NCBI GenBank assembly: GCA_029261925.1
Contig: JAJDAJ010000019.1
Location: 1 to 40,198 of the forward strand
DNA from: Deltaproteobacteria bacterium
Lineage (GTDB): Bacteria; Myxococcota_A; UBA9160; SZUA-336
Direction: 5' to 3'
Length of the DNA stretch: 40,198 nucleotides
The notes below the pieces were generated by a model. That model was not told the DNA's origin and made no database searches. It was given only the letters and a program-made list of their open reading frames with translations. The position numbers and the translations under genes are program-made. The first letter of the stretch is position 1. Each line of letters starts with the position of its first letter. Of the stretch, positions 16,944 through 25,274 are shown piece after piece.

Positions 16944-18122
16944 CTAGGCGAGCTCGATCCCCATGGCGATGCCCATCCCGCTGCCGATGCACAGCGACGC
17001 GACGCCGCGCCGCTGGCCGCGGTCGCGCAGGGCGTGGATCAGGGTGGTCAGGATGCGGGCGCCCGAGGCGCCCACCGGGTGACCCAGGGCGATCGCGCCG
17101 CCGTTCACGTTGACGCGCTCGGGGTCGATGCGATCGAGCTCGCGCAGCACGCCGAGGGACTGCGCGGCGAAGGCCTCGTTCAGCTCCCAGAGATCGACGC
17201 TCTCGTAGTCCCAGTCGAGCCGCGCCATCAGCTTCGGGATGGCGCGCGCCGGTCCCAGGCCCATGTGGCTCGGCTCCAGTCCCGCGGAGGTGGCGCCGCA
17301 GATGCGTGCCAGCGGGCTCCAGCCGCGCTCGCGCACCACGTCCTCCCCGGCGACCACGACCGCACAGGCACCGTCGTTGATGTTCGACGCGTTGCCCGCG
17401 GTGACCGTGCCGTCCTTCTTGAATGCGGGCCTCAGTCCGGCGAGACGCTCGAGCGAGGTCGGCACGGGATCCTCGTCGACCTCGAAGACGATCGGGTCGC
17501 CGCGCCGCTGCGGGATCTCGAGCGGCACGATCTCGTCGCGGAACTTGCCCGACTCGCTGGCCTTGACCGCCTTCTCGTAGCTCGCTGCGGCGAACGCGTC
17601 CTGCTCCTCGCGCGAGATCGCGTGGCGCTCGGCCACGTTCTCGGCGGTAACGCCCATGTGCACGTGGGTGATCGGGCAGGTGAGACCGTGTACCAGAAGG
17701 TCGGTGAGCTCGCCGTGCCCCATGCGGTAGCCCGTGCGCGCGCGGTCGAGCGCGTAGGGGATCCGGTTCATGCTCTCCATGCCGCCGGCGATCACCACGC
17801 CCGCCTCGCCCAGCCGGATCGACTGCGCACCGAGCGCCACCGCCTTGAGGCCGGAGCCGCACGCCTTGTTGATGCTGAACGCGGGCACCGCCTCGGGGAT
17901 CCCCGCCTGGAGGGCCGCCACGCGCGCCGGACAGATCTCGTGCCCGGCCTGCATGACCGTGCCCAGGATCACCTCGTCCACATCCTCCGCGGTCGCTCCC
18001 GCGCGCTCGAGCGAGGCCCCGATCACCACCGCTCCGAGATCCGGCAGCGGGACGTCCCGCGTCACCCCGCCGAAGCCGCCGATGGCGGTCCGGCACGCGC
18101 TCACGATGAACACCTCGCCCAT
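16944..18122 (-). CDS. Acetyl-CoA acetyltransferase-type thiolase
   Basis: A 392-residue thiolase II-like enzyme that condenses or cleaves acyl-CoA and acetyl-CoA. The acylated cysteine is C88 (NKACGSG); the base residues are in GHPVGASG and the second cysteine in CIGSGMG. NINDGACAVV and ELNEAFAAQ are also family motifs. The start is ATG 18122, preceded by GGGAGG; a longer frame upstream adds 20 unconserved residues. Its role could be beta-oxidation of side chains or ketone-body or PHB metabolism; the sulfur and steroid genes nearby do not settle this. The GPH transporter lies upstream on the same strand with a 128-base gap, so separate promoters are possible. Confidence 0.92.
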   Translation of the reverse strand: MGEVFIVSACRTAIGGFGGVTRDVPLPDLGAVVIGASLERAGATAEDVDEVILGTVMQAGHEICPARVAALQAGIPEAVPAFSINKACGSGLKAVALGAQSIRLGEAGVVIAGGMESMNRIPYALDRARTGYRMGHGELTDLLVHGLTCPITHVHMGVTAENVAERHAISREEQDAFAAASYEKAVKASESGKFRDEIVPLEIPQRRGDPIVFEVDEDPVPTSLERLAGLRPAFKKDGTVTAGNASNINDGACAVVVAGEDVVRERGWSPLARICGATSAGLEPSHMGLGPARAIPKLMARLDWDYESVDLWELNEAFAAQSLGVLRELDRIDPERVNVNGGAIALGHPVGASGARILTTLIHALRDRGQRRGVASLCIGSGMGIAMGIELA

Positions 18123-18187
18123 GGCTCGTCCTCCCGGGACCAGTGTAGTCTCGGGGGCGTGAGACCGCCGATCGAGGGCCACCGGGA

Positions 18188-18203
18188 CGCCCGCTTCCGG
18201 GCG
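18188..18203 (-). terminator. Short hairpin between the GPH transporter and the thiolase
   Basis: Arms CGCCCG and CGGGCG flank a four-base loop, 48 bases downstream of the transporter stop. There is no T-tract. It could terminate or attenuate transcription before the thiolase; that is weak inference. Confidence 0.25.
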
Positions 18204-18250
18204 AGGTCGGCGCGGCCCTCTGCGTGCGCGTCGATGGCCGCGTGGGCAGG

Positions 18251-19597
18251 CTACGAGCGGGGCGCGGGGCGCGCGTCGAGCTCGGTGCGGATTCGCGCGT
18301 GCTCCTGCTCGGTCAGGCCGTAGGCGCGCAGCAGGAAGATCGCGGTCAGGAAGGCCGCGACCGGCATGCCCGCGAAGAGCGCGCTCAGTCCGAGCAGGGT
18401 CTCGGGGGTCTGGACCTCGTTGGGGCGGAAGCCGAGCCCGAAGTGCATCACCGGCCCGACCACCGCCGTCATCGCGGAGAACATGACCTTGCGTGCGATG
18501 TTGATGGCCGAGTAGTACAGGCCCTCGCGCCGCTCACCGGTCGCGAGCTCGTCGTAGTCCGCCGCGTCGGCGAGCAGCGACATGCCCACGACGTGGCCGC
18601 CGGTCGCACCGAGCCCGATCAGCGCCGCACAGCCGAGGAGGTAGAGGGCGTCGCCCTCGCCCGCCAGGAAGGTCAGCGCGAAGCCCAGCGTCTGGAGCGT
18701 CAGCACGAGCATCCAGACCTGGCGCTTCCCGAAGCGGCTCGACAGCGCCACCGTGAACGGCGTGCTGACGTACGACGCGAGCAGCGAGACCAGCATCAGC
18801 CAGGGAACGAGACCCTTCTGACCCACGACGTACTCCGCCACGAACGGCCCGAGCAGGCCGATCGAGGCGACGCCGGCGATGTCGAAGAAGTAGATCGCCA
18901 CCAGTCGCAGCAGGTGCCGGTTGCGCAGCGCGTTGCGGACCGAGCGCAGGAAGCTCCTCGAGCCCAGGTCGCGGTGCTCGGCGCGCTCCCGGACGCGCCA
19001 GATCCCCGCGAACATCAGCAGCGCCGCGACCACCGCGCCCACCGAGAAGAGCTCGAAGGTGGTGTCCCGGGGTGTCTCGGAGTGCGTGATCAGGTAGACG
19101 CCGCCGATCACGGAGAGCTGGCCCACCGCGCCCAGCACGTGCCGGTAGCCGGCCACGCGCGTGCGGTCGTGGTGGTTCATGCTGACCTCCGCACCGAGCG
19201 CCATGTACGGCACGTAGAAGGTCGTCATGGCCGTCTCCCACAGGGTGACGGCGACCGCGATCCAGATCACCAGCATCTGCGGATCCAGGGAGGCCGGCGG
19301 GTTCCACATCATGAACGTCGTCAGCGCCACCGGGATCGTCGAGCCCAGCAGCCAGGGACGCCGCCGCCCCGCGCGGGTGCTCGTGCGATCCGAGAGGTGA
19401 CCCGCCAGGGGATCGGAGACGGCGTCCCAGAGCCGCGTGAGCGAGAGGATCGCCGCCACCACGGCGGGGCCGATCAGGAGCACGTCCACCGCGTACTTGT
19501 AGAAGTAGTTGGTGAACGACATCTGGAAGAAGGCCAGGCCCATGTAAGGCGCCGCGTAGGCGATGACCATCTTCTGGGGCAGCGGCTCGTGCGCCAA
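18251..19597 (-). CDS. GPH-family (MelB-like) cation symporter of the MFS
   Basis: A 448-residue protein with about 12 hydrophobic segments. GPH signatures are visible: LWDAVSDPLAGHLSDRTSTRAGRRRPW in the first half, including the Asp residues that bind Na+ or H+ in MelB, and VPYMALGAE before the central loop. GPH carriers import sugars, glycosides or uronides with a cation, and in environmental bacteria many are of unknown substrate. The start is TTG 19597 with GGGAG six bases upstream; ATG 19570 is the alternative and would remove nine residues. An 83-base gap separates it from the conserved hypothetical gene upstream. Confidence 0.88.
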   Translation of the reverse strand: MAHEPLPQKMVIAYAAPYMGLAFFQMSFTNYFYKYAVDVLLIGPAVVAAILSLTRLWDAVSDPLAGHLSDRTSTRAGRRRPWLLGSTIPVALTTFMMWNPPASLDPQMLVIWIAVAVTLWETAMTTFYVPYMALGAEVSMNHHDRTRVAGYRHVLGAVGQLSVIGGVYLITHSETPRDTTFELFSVGAVVAALLMFAGIWRVRERAEHRDLGSRSFLRSVRNALRNRHLLRLVAIYFFDIAGVASIGLLGPFVAEYVVGQKGLVPWLMLVSLLASYVSTPFTVALSSRFGKRQVWMLVLTLQTLGFALTFLAGEGDALYLLGCAALIGLGATGGHVVGMSLLADAADYDELATGERREGLYYSAINIARKVMFSAMTAVVGPVMHFGLGFRPNEVQTPETLLGLSALFAGMPVAAFLTAIFLLRAYGLTEQEHARIRTELDARPAPRS

Positions 19598-19680
19598 GTG
19601 GGGCTCCCGGGTCCGGCCGGAGGCGACCGGGGTCCCTTATAGCCCAGAGGGGACGGCCAGCGGCTCCGGGACCCGGCCCG

Positions 19681-20097
19681 CTACCACTCGGACAGCTCGA
19701 GGCACTCGCGCACGGCCGGGGGCAGCCAGCGCCCCGCCAGGCGTGCCGCTCCGTGCTGACGGAGCGCGCCCGCCAGCGCCTCGACGCGATGGGCGACCGG
19801 GTCGCGGGCGTCGAGGATCACCCAGATGCGATCGCCGACCCGGCATGCGCCGCTCTGCACCGCCTCGTCACCCTGCGCCAGCTCGACGCGAAGGCCGGCC
19901 TCGTCCGCCAGCTCCAGCAGCGCCTGCAGCAGCGCATCGGGTTTCAACGGTGGCGACCTCCGTTCACTCAGCGCGATGTCGAGGAGGTCGATGTACGGCC
20001 CCGTCGCCTCGCGCAGGCCCGCGGCGCCCGAGCCCCGGTGCTCCGGAGTGTAGCGGTGCGCGCAGAGCCCCCGCGCGGCCGGTCGGCGAACGCGCAT
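19681..20097 (-). CDS. Conserved hypothetical protein
   Basis: No known domain is recognised with certainty. From about residue 35 the 138-residue product has a regular pattern seen in uncharacterised proteins of high-GC delta-type bacteria: PYIDLLDIALSE, a helical LLQALLELADEAGLRVEL, a CRVGDRIWVILDARDP beta segment, then EALAGALRQ and PPAVRECLE. It is predicted to be a small soluble alpha/beta protein. The first ~30 residues are Arg-rich and unconserved-looking, so the true start may lie downstream of ATG 20097. It precedes the GPH transporter on the same strand and is divergent from the lipoprotein gene. Confidence 0.55.
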   Translation of the reverse strand: MRVRRPAARGLCAHRYTPEHRGSGAAGLREATGPYIDLLDIALSERRSPPLKPDALLQALLELADEAGLRVELAQGDEAVQSGACRVGDRIWVILDARDPVAHRVEALAGALRQHGAARLAGRWLPPAVRECLELSEW

Positions 20098-20181
20098 CAG
20101 GCAAGCGCGCGAGATGCGCCCGCGGTCCCCCCGGGCCCGGGGTGTGGTAGACAGCAGACGGGCGCGGCGGGAGGAACGGAC

Positions 20182-21276
20182 ATGCGATTCGAGCTTCGGG
20201 GACCGGGCACGCTGGGGCTGCTCCTGGCGCTGGCTGCATGCGGCGGAGGCGGACCGGTCTGGGACTGCGAGCCGGTCGGCGCGGCGCGGCCGCTCTGCGG
20301 CTACCAGAATCCCGAGGACCTCGCGATCCTTCCCGACGGTCACACGGTCGTGGTCAGCGAGTACGGTGCCATGGAGGGCGGTGTGCCGGGGCGCCTCTCG
20401 CTGCTCGACCTGCGCACGGAGATCCGCACGCTGGCGTACGAGGGTGGCGGCGCGGGCGCGCCGACGGCGGGCTGGGGCGACCCCCGCTGCCCGGGCCCGC
20501 CTCCGGCCTCGTTCAGCCCGCACGGGATCGACCTCGCCCGCCGGCCCGACGGCGCACAGCAGCTGCTGGTGGTGCAGCACGGCGGCCGCGAGTCGGTGGA
20601 GATCTTCGAGGCCCTGCCGGGAGACGGGCGCTGGCATCTGGAGTGGCGCGGCTGCGCGATCGCGCCCCCGGACAGCTGGCTCAACGAGGTGGTCGCCCTT
20701 CCCGGCGGCGGCTTCCTCGCCACGAACATGATGTCGCGCAGCCAGGGCATGGCGGCCCTGACGGAGGGCATCGCGGGCTCGATGCCGGCGACCGGCTGGG
20801 TGTACGAGTGGGGACCGCGGGTCGGTTTCCGGCGGCTCGAGGGCAGCGAGGCCGCCCTGCCCAACGGCATCGCGCTCTCGCCGGACGGCGAGTCGATCTA
20901 CCTCAACGTGTCGGGCGGCGGCGAGGTCTGGCGCATGACGCGCGGGGGAGAGATCGTGCAGCGCGTGGCCGTGCCGGCGACCGACAACTCGACATGGGCG
21001 GCCGACGGGCGCCTGCTGGTGGCGTCGCTGCGGGGCGGTGAGTCCGGGGAGTTCGAGACCTGCGGCGAGCTGGAGCCGGGCACGCCCTGCGCGCTGCCCT
21101 TCGAGATCGTCGCCATCGACTGGACCGACGGCAGCACGGAGGTGCTCTACCGGGGCGGGCCGCCGCCCATGGGTGCGGGTACGGTCGGGCTCCAGGTCGG
21201 CGACGACCTGCTGATCGGCTCCTTCGCGGGCGACCGGATCCTGCGCGTGGACCTCGCCGCACACCGGATCGAGTAG
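20182..21276 (+). CDS. SMP-30/strictosidine-synthase-like beta-propeller lipoprotein
   Basis: The N-terminus is a type II signal peptide with lipobox LAAC (C20), so the mature protein is membrane-anchored outside the cytoplasm. The rest shows repeated propeller-blade strands, with phrases such as NPEDLAILPDGHTVVVSEYG, FSPHGIDLA, LPNGIALSPDGESIYLNVSG and DNSTWAADGRLLVAS. The pattern matches SMP-30/gluconolactonase and paraoxonase relatives, which hydrolyse lactones or esters using a Ca2+-site; exact metal ligands cannot be assigned by eye. ATG 20182 has a good GGGAGG. It is 364 residues long and converges on the sulfotransferase gene with a 32-base gap. Confidence 0.75.
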   Translation: MRFELRGPGTLGLLLALAACGGGGPVWDCEPVGAARPLCGYQNPEDLAILPDGHTVVVSEYGAMEGGVPGRLSLLDLRTEIRTLAYEGGGAGAPTAGWGDPRCPGPPPASFSPHGIDLARRPDGAQQLLVVQHGGRESVEIFEALPGDGRWHLEWRGCAIAPPDSWLNEVVALPGGGFLATNMMSRSQGMAALTEGIAGSMPATGWVYEWGPRVGFRRLEGSEAALPNGIALSPDGESIYLNVSGGGEVWRMTRGGEIVQRVAVPATDNSTWAADGRLLVASLRGGESGEFETCGELEPGTPCALPFEIVAIDWTDGSTEVLYRGGPPPMGAGTVGLQVGDDLLIGSFAGDRILRVDLAAHRIE

Positions 21277-21308
21277 CCGCTGACGGGAACGGGTCCTCCA
21301 GCAGCCCG

Positions 21309-22577
21309 CTAGACCTCGCTGGGAACGCCGAAGTACTCCTGGAAGCGCCGGAACTTCTCGCGCTCGGCCGCGATCGCGGCCTCACCGCCCGTCTCGTAGT
21401 CGTGCTCTCCGTGCTTGCCCTTGGGCTTGGCTGAGATGTACCCCTGCATGGCGGCGAGCCCCCCGACGGTGAGCTCCATGTCGAGCGCGCCGTACAGGCG
21501 CTCGAGCTGGGAAGCCGGATCCGCGAAGAACTCCACGTAGCGCACCGGGCAGACGCGCTCGCGCGGGATCGTGCCGTCCTCGAGCCAGCCGATCAGGCGC
21601 TCGAGATTGGCGACGACCGGATCGACGCTGAGGAACTGCCCGTAGGAGTCGCCGGAGTACGGGTCGTCGCTGCGCATCCAGAACAGCGTGCCGCAGACGT
21701 CCACCACCGAGGCCAGCGCCTTGACCGGGTCGCGGAGCATCAGGACGATCCGCGCGTCGGGATAGGCGTCGAATAGCTGCGGCAGGTACGGCAGGTGCGT
21801 GGGGCCCTTGAGCAGCCAGCGCGGCGTGGGCCAGCGAGACTGCAGCAGCTTGAGCACGCGCCGGTGCCACCAGAACGGGTAGGACTGATCGAGCTGCGCG
21901 ATGTGGCTGGAGTACGTGGGCACCTGGAAGGAGGCCGAGAATGCGTCGGAGACGAACGACGAGTAGGTGAACTCGATGCACTCCACGGGCAGCTCGCCGC
22001 CCACCTTGTGCATGCCCGCCCACTCCGGCGTGATCCGGTCCTGCATGGTCACGATCGCGTCCGCCTTCGCCATGCGAGGATCGGGGCGCGGATCGCCCGG
22101 AGCCCGTGGCGGCACCGGGAAGCGTGCCTCCCACATGTGCACGACCCGTGAGCCCGGATCGGCGCCCAGGATCTCCTGCATGATCGTCGTTCCCGAGCGC
22201 GGCAGCCCCGTCACGAAGACCGGCGCCCGCACCTGCTCGTCCTCGGTCTCCGGATGCCGGCGATACCAGTCCGTGATCCTCAGGCGACCCTCGAGGTGCA
22301 TGATCAGGTCGGAGCGCGTGTAGACCCGGCCCCAGAAGTTCAGGTCCGCCTCCTCCTCGAGCGCGCGCAGCAGGATGCGGAACGGCTCGCGCCAGTGCTC
22401 GTCGCCGAAGTCCTCGAGGCCCGTGTTCTCCGCGGCGCTGCGCAGGAGGGAGTCCTCATCGAGCGGGACCACCGCGCGCGCGTCGAGCACGCGGCCCTCC
22501 TCGTTCACATGCCGGAGCCACTCCGGACGTGGGCGCGGCTGCCAGCCGCTGCGGCGATCCGGCGACGAGGCGCTCAT
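21309..22577 (-). CDS. PAPS-dependent sulfotransferase family protein
   Basis: A 422-residue enzyme predicted to move sulfate from PAPS to a hydroxyl or amine. The 5'-phosphosulfate loop TGLPRSGTT lies at about 125-133, and a 3'-phosphate region follows in RIVLMLRDPVKALASV. The C-terminal part contains RYVEFFADPASQLERLY and a lid ending GEHDYETGG. This matches the Sulfotransfer_3-like group often found next to DUF1214 and oxygenase genes in environmental genomes. The acceptor is unknown; steroids or lipids are possible. The ATG overlaps the DUF1214 stop by four bases (ATGA), so the two are translationally coupled. Confidence 0.9.
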   Translation of the reverse strand: MSASSPDRRSGWQPRPRPEWLRHVNEEGRVLDARAVVPLDEDSLLRSAAENTGLEDFGDEHWREPFRILLRALEEEADLNFWGRVYTRSDLIMHLEGRLRITDWYRRHPETEDEQVRAPVFVTGLPRSGTTIMQEILGADPGSRVVHMWEARFPVPPRAPGDPRPDPRMAKADAIVTMQDRITPEWAGMHKVGGELPVECIEFTYSSFVSDAFSASFQVPTYSSHIAQLDQSYPFWWHRRVLKLLQSRWPTPRWLLKGPTHLPYLPQLFDAYPDARIVLMLRDPVKALASVVDVCGTLFWMRSDDPYSGDSYGQFLSVDPVVANLERLIGWLEDGTIPRERVCPVRYVEFFADPASQLERLYGALDMELTVGGLAAMQGYISAKPKGKHGEHDYETGGEAAIAAEREKFRRFQEYFGVPSEV

Positions 22578-23647
22578 CTCACCGCCCCGGCGTCCCGGAC
22601 CAGCGTGCAGGTGGCGTCGGCAGGCGCATCCGTGCCGATCTGGCGCATGACCATGCAGCCCCGGGCGTGACCCGCGGTGTCGAGCCAGTTGGGGGCGCCG
22701 GGATCCGAGCGCGCCACGACGATGCGAACCGACCCGTCGTCCCGCGCGACCGCCGTGTGGTCGTTGACGTGGATCGTGTGCTGCTCGAAATCGAGGGACT
22801 CGAGCCAGTGATTGCAGAGCTGGATGTTCCAGTAGTCGCAGTCCGGGGGCGTGAGCTCCACCACCAGACACTGGTCGGGCGCGAGCTCGTAATAGCCGCC
22901 GAAGTAGTGCGTTCGCGGATCCCCCTGCGCGCCCGCCGCCAGGTCCGGATCGAGCACGCGGATCTCGTTGGGGCGCGAGGCGAAGCGCTCGGTCCAGCCC
23001 AGGAACTGCGCGATCGCGCCCTCCACGTAGCTGCCGGCGCGATCGAGCTGCGCCGCGTAGCGCTGCGGATCCAGCGGGCCCGGTCCGCCGCCGCCATCCG
23101 TGCGCTCGATCTCGAAGCTCGCCAGCCGCTCCCGACGCCGGTCGAGCAGCGTCTGGCGGATCATCAGCTGCGTCGTGTCCGGCTGCATCGGCAGCCAGCT
23201 CCCCGCCTGCCGCTCGCAGGAGATGGCGATCGCGAAGTCCCCGCGCGCGTCGGTCTCCAGCTCGCCGGTGGCGAGGTAGCCGCTCAGTCGCAGACCCTCC
23301 TCGGTCCCCACGTCCCCGGTGTACGTGCCGATCCCCACGTAGCGTGCGTCGCCGACGTTGCCGCGCAGTCGATAGCTGTGGCTTCCGCTCAGCGGGGCGC
23401 TGGCGTAGACGTAGTCCGGGTTGTCGCCGCCGAGCTTGGGCAGGCCCGTGGTCACCACGGGCGCGGCCGGATCGCTGCGCTCGATGAAGCTCAGCAGGGC
23501 GTGCCGCGCGATGCGCCCCGCGTAGCGCAGCCCCTCGGCGCGATCGAGCGGGTCGTCGGGCGCCGCATCGAGCACCCGCCGTCCCGTCTGGCGCAGGCGC
23601 TCGCAGAACGTATCCCAGGCCTCCGCCCGGATCTCCCCGTCGCCCAT
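22574..23647 (-). CDS. DUF1214-domain protein
   Basis: A 357-residue protein without signal peptide or membrane segment. The C-terminal ~100 residues carry the DUF1214 hallmark YWNIQLCNHWLESLD, then NDHTAV and DPGAPNWLDTAGH. The N-terminal ~110 residues are helical with a GGDNPDYVYASAPL strand. No enzymatic activity is established for the family, though it is often found beside sulfotransferases and oxygenases. The start ATG 23647 has GAGG about eight bases upstream. It lies five bases after the stop of the broken luciferase-like gene and overlaps the sulfotransferase start. Confidence 0.88.
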   Translation of the reverse strand: MGDGEIRAEAWDTFCERLRQTGRRVLDAAPDDPLDRAEGLRYAGRIARHALLSFIERSDPAAPVVTTGLPKLGGDNPDYVYASAPLSGSHSYRLRGNVGDARYVGIGTYTGDVGTEEGLRLSGYLATGELETDARGDFAIAISCERQAGSWLPMQPDTTQLMIRQTLLDRRRERLASFEIERTDGGGGPGPLDPQRYAAQLDRAGSYVEGAIAQFLGWTERFASRPNEIRVLDPDLAAGAQGDPRTHYFGGYYELAPDQCLVVELTPPDCDYWNIQLCNHWLESLDFEQHTIHVNDHTAVARDDGSVRIVVARSDPGAPNWLDTAGHARGCMVMRQIGTDAPADATCTLVRDAGAVR

Positions 23648-23652
23648 GGGCC

Positions 23653-24191
23653 CTACCTCGCGATGAATCCCTCGGCGTATCTTGACAGCGCCTCGTGCTT
23701 CGCGGGCAGCGGCGGGGGCGCATCGCCGAAGAGCTCCCAGAGCGGCGCCAGGGTGGCGGTCACCCCAAGAGCGGAGAGCTCGTCATGCAGGTCCGGCGAG
23801 GCGGCCGCGTTCGGGATCACGAAGATCTCGAAGCGACCGGGCCGCTCGTCGTGCTCGTCCAGCGCGGCTCGTGCCGCATCGAGCTGAGCGAGCAGGGAGA
23901 AGACCTCGGGCAGGTCGTAGTTCATGTCCCGTCGCGGCCTGCTTCGCCACCGAGAAGGGCTCGCGCATGGGCAGCACGTACACGTAGGTCATGACCTCGA
24001 GCCGCTCGGTCGCCGCCAGGATCGCGGCCGCGGTGATCAGCGGGTCGGGAAAGTCCGAGCGGTGGTCGAAGGGACAGTGACCCGAAGGGTGCTCCGAGGC
24101 CGCGGTAGCCGAGCCGCTCGGCAGCGCGCGCGAGGTCCTCGCCGGACTCGTCCATCAGCACGACCCAGTGGTCCAGATCCGCCCCGCTCAC
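23653..24191 (-). pseudogene. Luciferase-like flavin monooxygenase pseudogene (frameshift plus internal deletion)
   Basis: Three pieces in three frames rebuild one luciferase-like (LLM) protein. Piece one (GTG 24191 to about 24095) encodes the N-terminus ending RAAERLGYRGL. Piece two reads EHPSGHCPFDHRSDFPDPL then TYVYVLPMREPFSVAKQAAT (to about 23935). Piece three (23925-23653) is the C-terminal RFEIFVIPNA...LGVTATLAPLW. The usual continuation after AKQAAT (LDRLSGGR and about 110 residues) is missing, so there is a deletion as well as a frameshift near 24095. Intact LLM enzymes of ~290 residues use FMN or F420 to oxidise organic substrates. It sits between the cupin and DUF1214 genes on the same strand. 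An intact but different LLM gene lies at 27135-28163. Confidence 0.8.
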
Positions 24192-24222
24192 GACCGGCCG
24201 TCGCCCATCCGCGGGCCGCGCC

Positions 24223-24681
24223 TCAGTCCGTCAGCACGTTCGGCCGCGGCAGCCCCTGGGCCTCGCAGAGCGCGTAGTAGCCCTTCAGAGCCGTCGCACC
24301 GTCGGCGACCGACTCCACGTTGCCGTCGGCATCCAGGTTCAGGTTGGCGCCGTACATGTGGAACCAGACGTGCGTCCCGTCCTCGATGCACTGCAGCGTG
24401 TGGATCGAGCCCGCGGGCTCGTAAAGGAACGAGCCCGCGCGGTTCACGTAGTCGTACTCCGCGTACTTCCAGGCGCCGCTGGTCGTGTAGCCCCAGACCG
24501 GTCCGGTGTGCCGGTGGGTCTGGACCTGGTAGCCGGCCTGGAAGACGTTCTCGACGATCCACAGGCCCTCGCGCTCCTTGACCTGGATCACCTTGAACTT
24601 GCTCCCGTCGCCGAGATCGACGAAGGGCAGCTCGGCGCCGCCGACGTGGATCGCATCGGGTGCGAGGGGCTGGACGGCCAT
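24223..24681 (-). CDS. Cupin dioxygenase of the Dke1/2,4'-dihydroxyacetophenone dioxygenase type
   Basis: A 152-residue single-domain cupin. Candidate metal ligands are H56 and H58 in THRHTG and H94 in AGSIHTL, matching the three-histidine iron site of acetylacetone-cleaving and 2,4'-dihydroxyacetophenone dioxygenases. The family phrases GPVWGYTTSGAWKY and GSFLYEPAG are clear. Such enzymes split a C-C bond next to a carbonyl using O2. ATG 24681 has a strong GGGAGGAG. It is first in a minus-strand operon with the LLM pseudogene, DUF1214 and sulfotransferase genes, and is divergent from two Lrp/AsnC regulators that may control it. Confidence 0.87.
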   Translation of the reverse strand: MAVQPLAPDAIHVGGAELPFVDLGDGSKFKVIQVKEREGLWIVENVFQAGYQVQTHRHTGPVWGYTTSGAWKYAEYDYVNRAGSFLYEPAGSIHTLQCIEDGTHVWFHMYGANLNLDADGNVESVADGATALKGYYALCEAQGLPRPNVLTD

Positions 24682-24702
24682 GCTGGGCTCCTCCCGGGTT
24701 TT

Positions 24703-24724
24703 CCCCGGGCAGTCTAGCCCGGGG
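24703..24724. promoter_or_regulatory. Perfect 8-bp-arm inverted repeat upstream of the cupin operon
   Basis: CCCCGGGC and GCCCGGGG surround a six-base centre, 22 bases before the cupin ATG. The position in a divergent promoter region suggests an operator, but a GC-rich stem-loop in the leader is equally possible. Confidence 0.4.
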
Positions 24725-24739
24725 CGCTCGCCGGCACAT

Positions 24740-24767
24740 GCGTAGCCGGGCTCGCCCGGAGCTACGC
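24740..24767. promoter_or_regulatory. Near-perfect 28-base palindrome between cupin and Lrp genes
   Basis: GCGTAGC-CGGGC and GCCCG-GA-GCTACGC pair around a central TC with one two-base bulge. It lies midway between the cupin and the first Lrp/AsnC gene. Lrp-family dimers and octamers bind imperfect palindromes near their own genes, so this is a candidate operator. A REP-like element is an alternative; I found no second copy in this window. Confidence 0.4.
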
Positions 24768-24818
24768 GATCTGTGGCAAGCTGCGCCCCGGGGCGCCCGG
24801 AGCGGCCCGGGAGCGAAG

Positions 24819-25274
24819 GTGTACGGCGACGAGCTGGACGAGCGGATCATCGAGCTGCTCAGCGGCGACGGCCGGATCTCGAACCGCGAGATCGCGCGCC
24901 GCCTGCCGCTGACCGAGGCCGCGGTGAGCACGCGGATCCGTCGCCTGCGCGAGCAGGACGTGGCCCACGTGGTGGCGGTCGCCGACCTGTTCGCGATGGG
25001 CTTCGACCTGCTGGTCTCGATCGAGATCGAGGTCGCGGGCCGACCGACGCGCGAGGTGGCCGACGACCTCACCGATCTGCCCAGCGTGCTGGCCTGCTGC
25101 GTGATCTCGGGACGGCACGACCTGATGATCCTGGTGGCGGCGCGCGACCACGTGGACCTGGGACGCTTCATGACGGAGCACCTCGACGGCGTGGCGGGCG
25201 TGCGGCGCGTGACCCCGTCGCTCTTCCTCGAGCTGGTCAAGTACCAGACGGGCTGGACGCCCTTCCCGTCGTGA
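24819..25274 (+). CDS. Lrp/AsnC-family transcriptional regulator, first of a tandem pair
   Basis: The N-terminal winged helix (DERIIELLSGDGRISNREIARRLPLTEAAVSTRIRRL in essence, residues 5-45) is followed by a RAM effector domain with ISGRHDLMILVAARDHVDL. Lrp/AsnC proteins sense amino acids or related acids and wrap DNA as dimers or octamers. I choose GTG 24819 because GGGAG lies about six bases upstream and it gives 151 residues; earlier in-frame starts add an unconserved Arg-rich extension that crosses the palindromes. The stop overlaps the second regulator's GTG (GTGA), so both are translated together. It is divergent from the cupin operon. Confidence 0.9.
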   Translation: MYGDELDERIIELLSGDGRISNREIARRLPLTEAAVSTRIRRLREQDVAHVVAVADLFAMGFDLLVSIEIEVAGRPTREVADDLTDLPSVLACCVISGRHDLMILVAARDHVDLGRFMTEHLDGVAGVRRVTPSLFLELVKYQTGWTPFPS

